A stretch of DNA of 64,000 nucleotides from Bacillus_BE sp042263505 (lineage in GTDB: Bacteria > Bacillota > Bacilli > Bacillales > Cytobacillaceae), in assembly GCF_042263505.1 (NCBI RefSeq), contig NZ_JBHKFI010000002.1, positions 248,001-312,000 of the forward strand. The letters are read 5' to 3'. This document shows, in pieces, positions 17,504 to 26,337 of this stretch (positions are counted from its first letter, which is position 1; every line of letters begins with the position of its first letter). Position numbers and translations under genes: made by a program. The notes beneath the pieces are model-generated. The model worked only from the letters and a program-made list of their open reading frames with translations, did not search any database and was not told where the DNA came from.

Positions 17504-20113
17504 TTATGTTCCTGTGGAAGGGCTAGTATTAGTATCACCACTATCATCATTATTGTTGTTCCCGTCGTCGCTGCTGTTTCCATCATTGGTCCCATTTCCA
17601 TTATCGTTCCCTGGATTATTGCCATTCCCATTTTCATTTCCGTTATTTCCTGTATTTCCATTATTTTCATTATTGTTCTGTCCGTTTTGATTTCCAGGCT
17701 GATTATTTTGGTCATCGGTTCCAGGAGTATTTCCAATATCAAGTGGACTTGGAATCTTGATGCTAGTGGTAACGGCATCACTTTGCTGATTATCGGACAC
17801 GGCTACTACCTTAAATGTATAGGTTGATCCCGGTGTTGCATTTTTCATGATAAATCCATTTTGTGTTGTCGTTGTCAGATTTTGCTCTCCGCCACCATCC
17901 TGAGAAGCTGAGACGTCAAATTTGACATTTGTTCCGTCCTCTTTTTGATAATTCCAAGTAACGGTTACAGAGTTGGTTGCCTCATCATAGGTTGCTTTCA
18001 GACCGGTTGGAGCAGCGAGCTTATCATATTTGACGGAAGTTTCCGTAGGCGCTTGCCCCTTCACGGCATATTCATAAATCACTTGATTGTCCGGAGTATA
18101 TTCACTCGCAAGCTTTGCCGGAATAGTACCTTTTTCGATTTTTACTTTCTCAACAGAATTAGGCATAGTGAAATCAGGAGTATCGATGCCTGTTGAGATA
18201 TGAGTCATGAGATTCTTGAAAAGCAACTGGGCAATTTTTTGTTCGCTTCCAATTAAATAATTTTTTGTTTGGTTTTCATAACCGGTCCAAATAGCTGCCG
18301 TGTAATTGGTATTGTATCCTGCAAACCAAGAATCAGGTACGGCTGTTGATGGAATATTATATTTCGCACTGACCTCGGCAGGGAAGTTGGTTGTTCCCGT
18401 TTTACCTGCAATATGAAGTCCAGGGACATTTGCCATTGTTCCTGTACCGCTTGTAACGGCAGTCTTGAGCATATCGGTAATCATAAAGGCGGTATAGTCC
18501 TTCATAGCCACTTTAGGTTCTGGCTTCATATCAAGCTTAGTTCCATCTCGAAGCTCTATTTTTGTTACTGCATGGGGCTCTGTATAAAATCCGTTATTTC
18601 CAAATGCGCTATAGGCACCGGCCATTTGTAAGGTAGAGACCCCAACATCCTCTCCACCGATACCGCCGATAGCGTATGCTTCTTGAATATCTTTAAATGG
18701 AATACCAAGTCCTGCAGAAAATTCCTGTGCCTGATCAAGACCAACAGCCTGTAAAGCCTGTAATGCAGGAATATTACGAGATAGTGCTAGCGCAGTTCGC
18801 ATGGACATGACTCCCATATGTTGATTATCCCAGTCATTAATAGGCTGTCCGGATGAATACGTATATGGTTTATCATCTAATGCATGATAGGTTCCCCATT
18901 TTAAATAATCTATAGCTGGACCATAATCAAGTATTGGTTTAATGGTGGAACCAGGCTGACGCTTGGAGTCTGTCGCAAAGTTAAAGCCAAAGTCAACCTT
19001 TTGATTTCTACCTCCACCAATTGCGCGAATTTCTCCTGTTTTTGTATCCAATAGGGTAATCCCAGCTTGCATTTTATTGTCTGGAAACTGAACAACATTG
19101 TTAGAATTAAGCATCTTTTCTACATATTTTTGTGCATCTGTATCTAAAGTAGTGTAAATTTTTAAGCCATCAGAAAATACGTCGAACTCTTTGTATTTCT
19201 TTTCGATTTCTTTAATAACCTGGCTAATAAAAGAATCGTAAGGAATATCACTTGATGTCTTTCTTTTATCCTCTTTGACAAGTGTAGATTCAACAGGAAC
19301 CTTTTTGGCGTCATCCATTTCTTCCTTTGATATGAATCCATGCTGATACATTAAAGAAAGAACGATATTTCGCCGCTTTTCTGCTAAATCTGGATGTGTA
19401 AATGGATCATAGTTGGCTGGACTTTGTGGAATTCCAGCAAGTAAAGCTCTTTGTGGCAAGGTCAATTTATCTAAAGACTTTCCAAAAAAGATGTTGGAGG
19501 CAGTTAAGATTCCATGACCACCGCTATTGTACCAAGCTTTGTTGACATACATTTCAAAAATCTCATGTTTTGTATATTTCCGTTCTAGCTGGATGGCAAG
19601 CCAAGCTTCTTGAGCTTTCCGTTTTATCGTTTTCTCAGGAGTTAAAAAAGACCTTTTCACGACCTGCTGGGTAAGCGTACTTGCTCCTTCAGAACCAAAT
19701 CCTCTTGTCACATTGGCTACAACTGCTCCACCTAAACGAATAAGGTCGATTCCATGATGCTTGTAAAAACGAACATCTTCCGTTGCGAGAATGGCATCTT
19801 CAACGTCTTTTGGGATATCCTCATAATCTACATAATCCCGCTTTACCGTTCCTATCTCTGTAACAGGTTTCCCATTTTTATCATAAATTTTTGAGGAGAT
19901 TGGGTCCTTTAATAATTTTTCATTTAATTTAGGAGCGTCTTTAACTAAAAATGCGAATGTAGCAACTCCACCAATGAAACCAATAATTCCAAGGGTAATC
20001 AGTGTAAGAAATATTTTCTTCCATATACTGGACTTTGCTTTCCTTTTTTTCTTGTTTGGTTGGGAGGTAAGCTGTTTTCGACGCTCCTCTCTTGTTTGAT
20101 ACTTTTCTGCCAT
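17504..20113 (-). CDS. ponA: Penicillin-binding protein 1 (class A, bifunctional)
   Basis: An 869-aa class A PBP that polymerises and cross-links peptidoglycan. A basic cytoplasmic tail and one transmembrane helix (about residues 35-60) precede the GT51 domain (ATEDVRFYKHHG, EGASTLTQQVVK). The transpeptidase domain follows, with the SxxK serine in PGSTIKP, SRN and KTGTT. A fibronectin III-like domain (LAAPTGLKATYDEATNSVTV) follows, then a low-complexity Asn/Gly/Asp tail of about 80 residues. I start at ATG 20113 (MAEKYQTREERRKQ); ATGs at 20125 and beyond lie on or before the AAAGGA ribosome site. Downstream of recU by 43 bases, the conserved pair. Confidence 0.94.
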   Translation of the reverse strand: MAEKYQTREERRKQLTSQPNKKKRKAKSSIWKKIFLTLITLGIIGFIGGVATFAFLVKDAPKLNEKLLKDPISSKIYDKNGKPVTEIGTVKRDYVDYEDIPKDVEDAILATEDVRFYKHHGIDLIRLGGAVVANVTRGFGSEGASTLTQQVVKRSFLTPEKTIKRKAQEAWLAIQLERKYTKHEIFEMYVNKAWYNSGGHGILTASNIFFGKSLDKLTLPQRALLAGIPQSPANYDPFTHPDLAEKRRNIVLSLMYQHGFISKEEMDDAKKVPVESTLVKEDKRKTSSDIPYDSFISQVIKEIEKKYKEFDVFSDGLKIYTTLDTDAQKYVEKMLNSNNVVQFPDNKMQAGITLLDTKTGEIRAIGGGRNQKVDFGFNFATDSKRQPGSTIKPILDYGPAIDYLKWGTYHALDDKPYTYSSGQPINDWDNQHMGVMSMRTALALSRNIPALQALQAVGLDQAQEFSAGLGIPFKDIQEAYAIGGIGGEDVGVSTLQMAGAYSAFGNNGFYTEPHAVTKIELRDGTKLDMKPEPKVAMKDYTAFMITDMLKTAVTSGTGTMANVPGLHIAGKTGTTNFPAEVSAKYNIPSTAVPDSWFAGYNTNYTAAIWTGYENQTKNYLIGSEQKIAQLLFKNLMTHISTGIDTPDFTMPNSVEKVKIEKGTIPAKLASEYTPDNQVIYEYAVKGQAPTETSVKYDKLAAPTGLKATYDEATNSVTVTWNYQKEDGTNVKFDVSASQDGGGEQNLTTTTQNGFIMKNATPGSTYTFKVVAVSDNQQSDAVTTSIKIPSPLDIGNTPGTDDQNNQPGNQNGQNNNENNGNTGNNGNENGNGNNPGNDNGNGTNDGNSSDDGNNNNDDSGDTNTSPSTGT

Positions 20114-20156
20114 ATATAAACTCATTCCTTTCAATTCATACCACAACTCTTGATGT

Positions 20157-20768
20157 TTATTTAAGATGATAAAGATAATCTATTACTCTAATATAGTCAA
20201 TTCGCGGCTGAAATCCAAGTGAAATCATATGCCCATTATTTTCTATTTCCTCTTTTGTAATTGACTTTCTTCCTCCTGACTTCATCCGATCCCAATAGGA
20301 TAATAAATATTTGGCCTCCAACAGAAAATCCTCATCGAGTGTTGAAAATCGAAGTATGGCAAAGCAAATTCCATTTTGCAATAAAATCGATTTCATGTGG
20401 CTAATTTGGTGTTCATGAAAATTAGCCAATGGAAAGGACGTTTTATACCTGGTTTCTTTTGCTTCAAAATCGATATATTTTCCTTTGTAGATTCCATTAT
20501 AGTCAGTGGTGGATGCCTGTTTGAAATAAGCCTCCTTAATGACAGCTGCACTTCTTTTTGGATAATCAACTTGAACGATTTGAACAGGAGTCGGTTTCTT
20601 ATGAATGACGGCAATCCCCCGGTCTAAATAGTATTGATTTGCCTCATTTAAATCTTCCTCCAATGTCATTCCTCTATTGCTATAATTGATCGTTTTATGA
20701 GAGGGAACGTGAGTGGCCATATTCCTTGTTGAAACATATTTTTTTCCATTTGGATATCGAAAATTCAT
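20157..20768 (-). CDS. recU: Holliday junction resolvase RecU
   Basis: RecU (203 aa) cleaves Holliday junctions in recombination and chromosome segregation in Firmicutes. The core motif SYSNRGMTLEEDLN-type segment, IHKKPTPVQIVQVDYPKR, and the metal-binding STTDYNGIYKGKYIDFEAKET (D, E and K of the nuclease site) are intact. ATG at 20768 is preceded by GAGGTGATTTCG, which decides the start over an in-frame codon at 20798. Operon with ponA. Confidence 0.95.
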   Translation of the reverse strand: MNFRYPNGKKYVSTRNMATHVPSHKTINYSNRGMTLEEDLNEANQYYLDRGIAVIHKKPTPVQIVQVDYPKRSAAVIKEAYFKQASTTDYNGIYKGKYIDFEAKETRYKTSFPLANFHEHQISHMKSILLQNGICFAILRFSTLDEDFLLEAKYLLSYWDRMKSGGRKSITKEEIENNGHMISLGFQPRIDYIRVIDYLYHLK

Positions 20769-20793
20769 CGAAATCACCTCGCAAACTACAACT

Positions 20794-20802
20794 ATCATAA
20801 CA
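20794..20802 (-). promoter_or_regulatory. Extended -10 candidate for recU-ponA
   Basis: On the reverse strand CTG-T-TATGAT forms an extended -10 about 26 bases ahead of the recU start. The -35 is poor, so confidence is low. Confidence 0.35.
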
Positions 20803-20876
20803 GAACTAACGTAGTATTGGTTGAATAAATATCCCTAAATTACAGATAATATACCAATCAAAGAATAAGGATTGGT

Positions 20877-21860
20877 ATGTCAATGGACCTGAATTTTCCT
20901 CATGAACATATGTGTGCAAAGTATGAAAGTAACATTATTGCAGCTATTCATAAAAAAACGCAATTAAAAAATATGGATAATATCTCAAGGACCAATGCCT
21001 ATTTTCAATTTTATCACCAATATCCTGAAGTGAAATGGGCATTTTTAGCTAGCATGGTTTCGAGAAATGCCGGATGGAATATGTGTGATTTAGAGGGGAA
21101 TTGGCTCCCCAAAATGATCTCCAATCCCATGAGACAAAGAATATTTCAAACCTATGAACGGGCTAATTGGCTCATTTTTCAGGATGCCTATCCACAATTA
21201 TTGCTCTATCATTATTCGACGTTACTAAATCGGCCAATGTTTCACCTATTAAAAGAATTTCACGTTTCTTCCTTTATGGAAAAAACATGGAGTTTATTTT
21301 GGAAAAAACGGGATCAGAAGAAATTATTATGCGCCTTAATCATCAATGAACAAAATGTGATCGAAAATCCTGTTGTGAAAAATCCCAATTATGAAAAAAG
21401 AGTCTTTCATTCGTTAATATTTTTCTTACAAGATATGTTTCATTATAATGCAGTTTTATTTCCAACTTGTTTTGGGGAGTTATATGGGGCAAGTGTGAGT
21501 CATTTCACCTCTGTTACAGAACGTATTGACTTAGGAAAACGGTTAGCAGATATTCTTTTTCACCCTTATTTATACAAGGCTTTTTTTCAATTTGCTAACA
21601 AGACTGAGCACACAGGCTCTAGGCATGATTATGAACAATATTTTTATCCTCCACCAATTCGGTCAACCCCTTTTTTACGAGCAACCTTCCCTGTTATCAG
21701 CCATCATATCCATGAAAGGAAGGATTGGTCGCATAAACGATCCATCCCAAGAAAATGGAGAACCCTTAAAATTAAACATGAACATCCGCTTCATTTAACG
21801 AAATGGTATCAAAGGAAGCAAAGGATTTTGCGATGGTATATTAATTGGAAAGAGGCTTGA
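20877..21860 (+). CDS. yppC: YppC family protein (DUF2515)
   Basis: A 327-aa protein divergent from recU. Segments such as WAFLASMVSRNAGWNMCDLEG and YERANWLIFQDAYPQLLLY are the conserved core of Bacillus YppC proteins. C-terminal end basic and Trp/Arg-rich. Function unknown. The ribosome site (AAGGATTGGT) is weak, and ATG 20883 is an alternative start two codons in. Confidence 0.8.
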   Translation: MSMDLNFPHEHMCAKYESNIIAAIHKKTQLKNMDNISRTNAYFQFYHQYPEVKWAFLASMVSRNAGWNMCDLEGNWLPKMISNPMRQRIFQTYERANWLIFQDAYPQLLLYHYSTLLNRPMFHLLKEFHVSSFMEKTWSLFWKKRDQKKLLCALIINEQNVIENPVVKNPNYEKRVFHSLIFFLQDMFHYNAVLFPTCFGELYGASVSHFTSVTERIDLGKRLADILFHPYLYKAFFQFANKTEHTGSRHDYEQYFYPPPIRSTPFLRATFPVISHHIHERKDWSHKRSIPRKWRTLKIKHEHPLHLTKWYQRKQRILRWYINWKEA

Positions 21861-21934
21861 TCAGGGCTAAAAAGAGATTTATTTTTTTCAAATGAAAGCC
21901 TATTTTCGTTAAGTTTGTTGTTTCTTAACAGACA

Positions 21935-22075
21935 AAGCGGAAAATTTTGCAGCTTGAAAACACGAAGACTCGTGTTGGATCATCGAGATAGATGAGACAC
22001 TGCAGGAAAAGTTGGAAACGAGGCTCGCCGCTAGTTAACGCAACATAAGTGTTTTCGTGCTGTGTATAAAAGGAA
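21935..22075. repeat. Degenerate Bacillus-type interspersed repeat in the yppC-sspM gap
   Basis: This gap has no ORF. It reads like a worn copy of an interspersed repeat I recognise from other Bacillus genomes: GCGGAAAATTTTGCAGC, then GAAAACACGAAGACTCG, GATAGATGAGACACTGCAGG, and GAGGCTCGCCGCTAG near the end. It is locally richer in G+C than its flanks. No terminal repeats or target duplication were identified, so the boundaries are approximate. Confidence 0.4.
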
Positions 22076-22103
22076 CCATTTATCTGAAAATAGTCAAAAG
22101 AAA

Positions 22104-22135
22104 AAAGAGGCTGTTATATAAAAAGAAGCCTCTTT
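22104..22135 (-). terminator. Intrinsic terminator of the sspM-like gene
   Basis: On the reverse strand AAAGAGGCT and AGCCTCTTT form a 9-bp stem followed by TTTCTTTT, just after the stop of the small gene at 22153. Confidence 0.7.
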
Positions 22136-22152
22136 AGTGGAAATTAATATTA

Positions 22153-22260
22153 TTAGGTTGAAGGACGATCTGGTCCTTCTAATTTTTTATCACCATATCC
22201 AGCTTTCGTTTCTTCGCTCTTTTTCGGTTGAACCTTGTTTTCTTTTTCATTATTTGACAT
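22153..22260 (-). CDS. sspM: Small acid-soluble spore protein, SspM-like
   Basis: A 35-residue charged peptide, MSNNEKENKVQPKKSEETK then AGYGDKKLEGPDRPST. The ending KKL-GP-RPST matches the minor SASP SspM as I know it from B. subtilis. GGAGGTGG precedes the ATG and a terminator follows. Such proteins are made in the forespore under sigma G or F. No forespore promoter was confirmed. Confidence 0.65.
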   Translation of the reverse strand: MSNNEKENKVQPKKSEETKAGYGDKKLEGPDRPST

Positions 22261-22376
22261 GTCTACCACCTCCAAAGCTTATTTTGCGCTAAACCAGTAT
22301 ATTTCATTCGTTAAAATTGTCGAATGAATGGCGGACAGTGTGAAAAACAACTTTCTTTGCCGAAAATCTTCTAGTT

Positions 22377-22730
22377 TTGTCACATGGGAAGGAAGCTATC
22401 CATCAAGAGAGAATATTACGATATGAGCTTTTAAAATTAATGAGCTGTTGGGAGGTTTTGAAATTGAATGAAGCTTTAATCAATAAAGATGAAATTCTTT
22501 TAATGCTGTCAGAACTTTATGACCAGTTGGATGAATTGGAGATATCCATGCAATTGAAATGGTCAGCCATCCGCGTAAACAGCCTTAAAGAACAAGCATT
22601 TCAGCTTAAAAAAGTAGATAAAAAAATGAAAATCCTAGAAAATCAAGCAGAATCCTTTTCTAAGACCGGTGCAGAAGAGAATGTATCTTGCCCTAATCAA
22701 AAAAACTTACAGCTTGAACTAGGATTTTAA
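22377..22730 (+). CDS. Hypothetical helical protein upstream of yppE
   Basis: 117 residues from a TTG at 22377. It is strongly helical and coiled-coil-like (LSELYDQLDELEISMQLKW, LKKVDKKMKILENQ), soluble, with one Cys near each end. I see no convincing ribosome binding site before the TTG, and an internal ATG (near 22440) also lacks one, so the start is uncertain. Position fits yppD of B. subtilis but I cannot confirm homology. A short hairpin (AGTAGC/GCTACT) follows the stop. Confidence 0.55.
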   Translation: MSHGKEAIHQERILRYELLKLMSCWEVLKLNEALINKDEILLMLSELYDQLDELEISMQLKWSAIRVNSLKEQAFQLKKVDKKMKILENQAESFSKTGAEENVSCPNQKNLQLELGF

Positions 22731-22800
22731 GCATTCTATAATAAAGATTCAGTAGCTTAAGAAATTTAGGCTACTTTTATTTTGGAAAGGAAAGAATATC

Positions 22801-23160
22801 ATGGAACTATCATTATTAAAAGAATCTACTTTCACTCTATTAGACTATACAGAGAGGATGCGAAGTCAATATGCGAAAGCAAAGGACGGTGGAATCAAGG
22901 GGAATTTTTTTGAAGAGGTGAGACCATTTGCAAATGAAGTGAAAGAAGTGAATGATAAGTGGAGAGAATGGGCGCGGGTTTTTGTGAAGGAAAGGAAGCC
23001 TCGGTATATCAATCAAAACCAGATTGAATCAGCTTATGACAGTATCGAAATGTTATCGATTCAATGCTTTTACCCTGATACAAGTCGCAAAAGGTTTGTA
23101 GATCAACTCAAGAGCGTAGAATTTATCTTAACGAGTATATTAAATCAAAAGGATTCATAA
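22801..23160 (+). CDS. yppE: YppE family protein (DUF1798)
   Basis: 119 aa, ATG behind GGAAAGGAAAGAATATC. An all-helical four-helix-bundle type protein with conserved SQYAKAKDGGIKGNFFEEVRPF and NDKWREWARVFVKERKP. Matches YppE by length, sequence and place. Function unknown. It converges on yppF, with an imperfect inverted repeat (CATCCA/TGGATG, 23167-23211) between them that may terminate both. Confidence 0.8.
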   Translation: MELSLLKESTFTLLDYTERMRSQYAKAKDGGIKGNFFEEVRPFANEVKEVNDKWREWARVFVKERKPRYINQNQIESAYDSIEMLSIQCFYPDTSRKRFVDQLKSVEFILTSILNQKDS

Positions 23161-23233
23161 AAAATACATCCATCACTTGGAGATGCTACCCTAGTCCAAA
23201 TGAGTGGATGCTTTCACTTTTACCATGGCTTAA

Positions 23234-23443
23234 CTAGTTGTGTGAAGTGGAGAATTCTTGATGTTCATCTGGTACTTGAGCCCCCTGTAACTCAAGTTCG
23301 CGAATTAACTCTCTGTACTCTCTGATGGTTATTTCACCAAGAACATACGCTTTTTTGGCGAAATCTAGCAACTGATTAACACTTTCTGCTTCGAAATTTT
23401 TGCGTTTGAAAAACTTTTCCCTAAGTTCGTGCACTTGCATCAT
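23234..23443 (-). CDS. yppF: YppF family protein
   Basis: 69 aa. The core LREKFFKRKNFEAESVNQLL and GEITIREYRELIRELE is the YppF signature. Helical, function unknown. GAGGGGGAAATA lies before the start. It is transcribed against yppE and yppG, unlike a simple operon. Confidence 0.8.
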   Translation of the reverse strand: MMQVHELREKFFKRKNFEAESVNQLLDFAKKAYVLGEITIREYRELIRELELQGAQVPDEHQEFSTSHN

Positions 23444-23689
23444 TATTTCCCCCTCAAAGCGTTATTTAGAAATGCTAATTTCTGCTTTTCTCCAAAAACC
23501 TTGATCATGATCGAAGCGACACCTATTGTTCAATTCAATCGTACCACGAAAAGTAAAGATTTTCCGTTTTTATAATTTTGAGAATTTCGACAAGACTATC
23601 TAAGATTCGACATTTATCAACTCCTTTTCTCATTCACCGAAATGGCCTAAAAATCATAATTTGAAGTAAAAGCTAGATAAGGAGGTTAT

Positions 23690-24235
23690 ATGTCCATGTT
23701 TGATTCAAAAATGATGTACCAGCCTATTCCTGGATTTCCCCCACAATATACGCGTCAATACCCACCACCTCTTTCAGCAGGGGTAGGAAACCAGTTTCCT
23801 AATCCATATATGCCATACTCACAATGGAATCCTTATGCCAATTTGGGCACATATCAAAATTCACAAGGATTTCCCCCGCAAGGGCAAATGCCATTGCCAT
23901 ATCAAGAACCATTGTATCTGCCACAATATCCTTCCTATGATGGAGGGCATCAGGAATATGGTCAAACGATTTTTTCTAATCCTCTCCAACCAGTGAACCA
24001 TTCTCAAGCCTATGGTCAGACACAGCAGAATATCAACCCGAACATGCACCCATATCCTAAAAATGCATTGAATTCAAAACCGCCTTCCGGAGTTCAGTCC
24101 ATTATGAATTCCTTTAAGGCTCAGGACGGGTCGTTGGATTTAAATAAGATGATCGATACGGCAGGGCAAATGATGAATGCAGTAACACAGGTGTCTTCGA
24201 TGGTAAAGGGTTTTGGCGGAATGTTTAAAGTATAG
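23690..24235 (+). CDS. yppG: YppG-like proline/tyrosine/glutamine-rich protein
   Basis: 181 aa, ATG behind AAGGAGGTTAT. Residues 1-115 are low complexity, rich in Pro, Gln, Tyr and Asn (YQPIPGFPPQYTRQYPPP), like spore-coat or surface proteins. The last 45 residues form a conserved helical tail (GSLDLNKMIDTAGQMMNAV) typical of YppG. Possibly spore-associated; no direct evidence of that here. Confidence 0.8.
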   Translation: MSMFDSKMMYQPIPGFPPQYTRQYPPPLSAGVGNQFPNPYMPYSQWNPYANLGTYQNSQGFPPQGQMPLPYQEPLYLPQYPSYDGGHQEYGQTIFSNPLQPVNHSQAYGQTQQNINPNMHPYPKNALNSKPPSGVQSIMNSFKAQDGSLDLNKMIDTAGQMMNAVTQVSSMVKGFGGMFKV

Positions 24236-24284
24236 GCACTAATGAATAGTATTGGATATGGTTTGAAAAATGGATGGAAAACAA

Positions 24285-24306
24285 AAATGGCAGGGGGAAC
24301 CTGCCT
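24285..24306. terminator. Hairpin between convergent yppG and Hsp20 gene
   Basis: GGCAGG (24289-24294) and CCTGCC (24300-24305) with a 5-base loop. On the - strand ATTTTTGTTTT follows, so it best serves the Hsp20 gene. Confidence 0.6.
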
Positions 24307-24340
24307 ATTCCTTTGAACTGAAGATCTGAAGATCGCTCTA

Positions 24341-24817
24341 TTAGTCATTTTCAATTTGGATTCGTTTTCCTTTTTGCTTCGAAATATTGATTTTTAATAA
24401 GCCATTTTGATAGGACGCCTTCACCTGTTTTTCATTGATGGGATGAGGAAGGGAAATGGTTCTGCTCGATTTTTGTACAGTTTGTTGTTTGGAATAGGAG
24501 GAGCTTTTTTCATTTTCCTCAATGATGACATCATTGGAATTTACAGAGATCGTGAGATAATTTGCATATACATCAATTTGGATTTGCTCTCTTTTTATAC
24601 CGGGAAGCTCGGCAGTGATTAAATATTCATTTTCTTTTTCCACCATGTCAACGGCTAAGCTATGAAAAGGAAAAGGAGTCTTAAAAAACTCATCAATCGA
24701 TTGCAAAAAACCTTTTATAGGTTTTTCTTGAAAAAAACCATTCATGGACTTCATAATGTCTCCAAATGGCTCAAGATTGTCTTTCTTATTAGAACCGCCT
24801 GGAAGATTAGATGACAT
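24341..24817 (-). CDS. Hsp20/alpha-crystallin family protein
   Basis: 158 aa. An N-terminal region with Gly/Asn and Phe-rich patches leads to an alpha-crystallin domain from about residue 55 (VDMVEKENEYLITAELPGI through NGLLKINISKQKGKRIQIE). The A-x-x-x-G-L-L motif (ASYQNGLLKI) is present. It could be a general chaperone or a coat-associated relative such as CotM/CotP. Start ATG 24817 is preceded by AAAGGAG at 11 bases. Confidence 0.82.
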   Translation of the reverse strand: MSSNLPGGSNKKDNLEPFGDIMKSMNGFFQEKPIKGFLQSIDEFFKTPFPFHSLAVDMVEKENEYLITAELPGIKREQIQIDVYANYLTISVNSNDVIIEENEKSSSYSKQQTVQKSSRTISLPHPINEKQVKASYQNGLLKINISKQKGKRIQIEND

Positions 24818-24931
24818 TGCTAATTCGTCTCCTTTCAAAAAAGAATCCCTATATTGTATGCAATTTTTTGGAGATGGTTAGTTGTTTCAAGCTGCTTTTA
24901 ATTGTGAATAAAAAGTGAAACCTCAAAAAAT

Positions 24932-24974
24932 CGTGATGTAAATCACGCTTTTTTAATTTTAGGAAATGTATGCT
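24932..24974 (+). promoter_or_regulatory. Crp/Fnr-type box and -10 of the hcp promoter
   Basis: CGTGA-TGTAAA-TCACG (24932-24947) is a symmetrical TGTGA-N6-TCACA-type site. TATGCT (24969-24974) sets a start near 24981, which puts the box centre at -41.5, the class II activator position. The likely binders are the Crp/Fnr proteins at 26338 and 40703. Confidence 0.7.
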
Positions 24975-25008
24975 AAAAATAATTTGAAGGAAAGAGGGGA
25001 TTTATTGG

Positions 25009-26298
25009 ATGTTCTGTTATCAATGTGAACAAACACCAGCAGGAGGATGTAAAGTTGTTGGTGTTTGCGGAAAGAATGAAACGATTGCAAGTCTTCAGGA
25101 TACGATTATTTTCGGCTTAAAAGGAATTGCAGCTTATCGTACCCATGCCAATCAATTGGGATTTACCGATTCATTTGTTGACACGACAACCCATGAGGCC
25201 TTATATATGACCTTAACGAATTCAAACTTCAATGTTCAAGAACATATTGATATGGCAATGAAGGTTGGGAAGTCAGCTGTTCGCATTATGGAAGTTCTCG
25301 ATGAAGCTCATACCTCTCGTTTAGGGGTACCTGAACCGATTCGTGTCTCTCAAAACAAAATTGAAGGAAAATCTATTGTAGTAACTGGACATAATTTATT
25401 TGCCCTTGAAGAGCTATTGAAACAAACGGAAGGAAAAGGCATTAATATTTATACACATTCTGAAATGCTTCCGGCTCATGGATATCCTGCTTTGAAGAAA
25501 TACGCTCATTTAAAAGGAAATATAGGAAAAGCTTGGTATGACCAGCGTCGTTTATTCGAGAAGTTCCCTGGAGCTATCCTTGCAACAACAAACTGTGTCA
25601 TGCCAATTAAAGGTACATACGCTGATCGAATGTTCTCATATGAAGTTGCTGGACTTGAGAATGTTCAAAAAATTGAAAATGACGATTTTACTCCATTAAT
25701 CGAAAGAGCGCTTGAGTTACCTGAAGCGAATATCGATTCAGAAGAAACACTGCTAACAGGTTTCCATCATGAAACGGTATTAGGATTAGCACCTGAAGTA
25801 ATTGCTGCTGTAAAAGCTGGGAAGATAAAACGATTCTTTGTGATTGCAGGTTGTGATGCACCAGGACGCGGCGGAGAATATTACCGTGAATTGGCAACAT
25901 CTTTACCACAAGAAACAGTTATTTTAACCACTTCTTGTGGTAAATTCCGCTTTAATGATGTTGATTATGGTGTGGTGCCAGGCACTGATATTCCACGTTA
26001 TATTGATTTAGGGCAATGTAATAACTCTGGATCTACTGTTAAAATTGCGAAGGCATTAGCTGATGCGTTTGAATGTGAAATCAATGAACTTCCAGTAAGT
26101 ATTGTTCTTTCTTGGTTTGAGCAAAAAGCAGTCGCTATTTTACTAGGGTTGTTCAGTTTAGGAATCCAGGACATCCGTATTGGACCAAAACCACCTGAGT
26201 TTATTTCCGAAGGTGTGATGAAGGTGCTTCAAGATACATTTAACTTAAAGTTAATTGGAACGGCAAAAGAGGACATGGAAGAAATGCTTAATGCTTAA
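25009..26298 (+). CDS. hcp: Hybrid cluster protein (hydroxylamine reductase), short class III-sized form
   Basis: 429 aa against about 550 for class I/II enzymes, so it lacks an internal block as in class III Hcp. The N-terminal cluster ligands are C3, C6, C14 and C20 (CYQCEQTPAGGCKVVGVC). Hybrid-cluster ligand regions are TTNCVMPIKG, IAGCDAPGRGGEY and TTSCGKFRFND. Hcp proteins reduce hydroxylamine and act on nitric oxide or S-nitrosothiols under low oxygen. The Crp/Fnr box upstream and the convergent regulator gene support a nitrosative stress role. Confidence 0.93.
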   Translation: MFCYQCEQTPAGGCKVVGVCGKNETIASLQDTIIFGLKGIAAYRTHANQLGFTDSFVDTTTHEALYMTLTNSNFNVQEHIDMAMKVGKSAVRIMEVLDEAHTSRLGVPEPIRVSQNKIEGKSIVVTGHNLFALEELLKQTEGKGINIYTHSEMLPAHGYPALKKYAHLKGNIGKAWYDQRRLFEKFPGAILATTNCVMPIKGTYADRMFSYEVAGLENVQKIENDDFTPLIERALELPEANIDSEETLLTGFHHETVLGLAPEVIAAVKAGKIKRFFVIAGCDAPGRGGEYYRELATSLPQETVILTTSCGKFRFNDVDYGVVPGTDIPRYIDLGQCNNSGSTVKIAKALADAFECEINELPVSIVLSWFEQKAVAILLGLFSLGIQDIRIGPKPPEFISEGVMKVLQDTFNLKLIGTAKEDMEEMLNA

Positions 26299-26304
26299 AT
26301 TTAT

Positions 26305-26334
26305 AAAAAACCATCTCGCTTGAGATGGTTTTTT
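26305..26334. terminator. Bidirectional terminator between hcp and the Crp/Fnr gene
   Basis: AAAACCATCTC and GAGATGGTTTTTT form an 11-bp stem around a 4-base loop, with A and T tracts on the two sides that serve both converging genes. Confidence 0.85.
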
Positions 26335-26337
26335 AGT

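Noticed and set aside
17471..17827. Long + strand frames over the 3' end of ponA
   Set aside because: They are antisense to the Asn/Gly/Asp-rich tail of PBP1; simple codon repeats leave the other strand open. No ribosome site.
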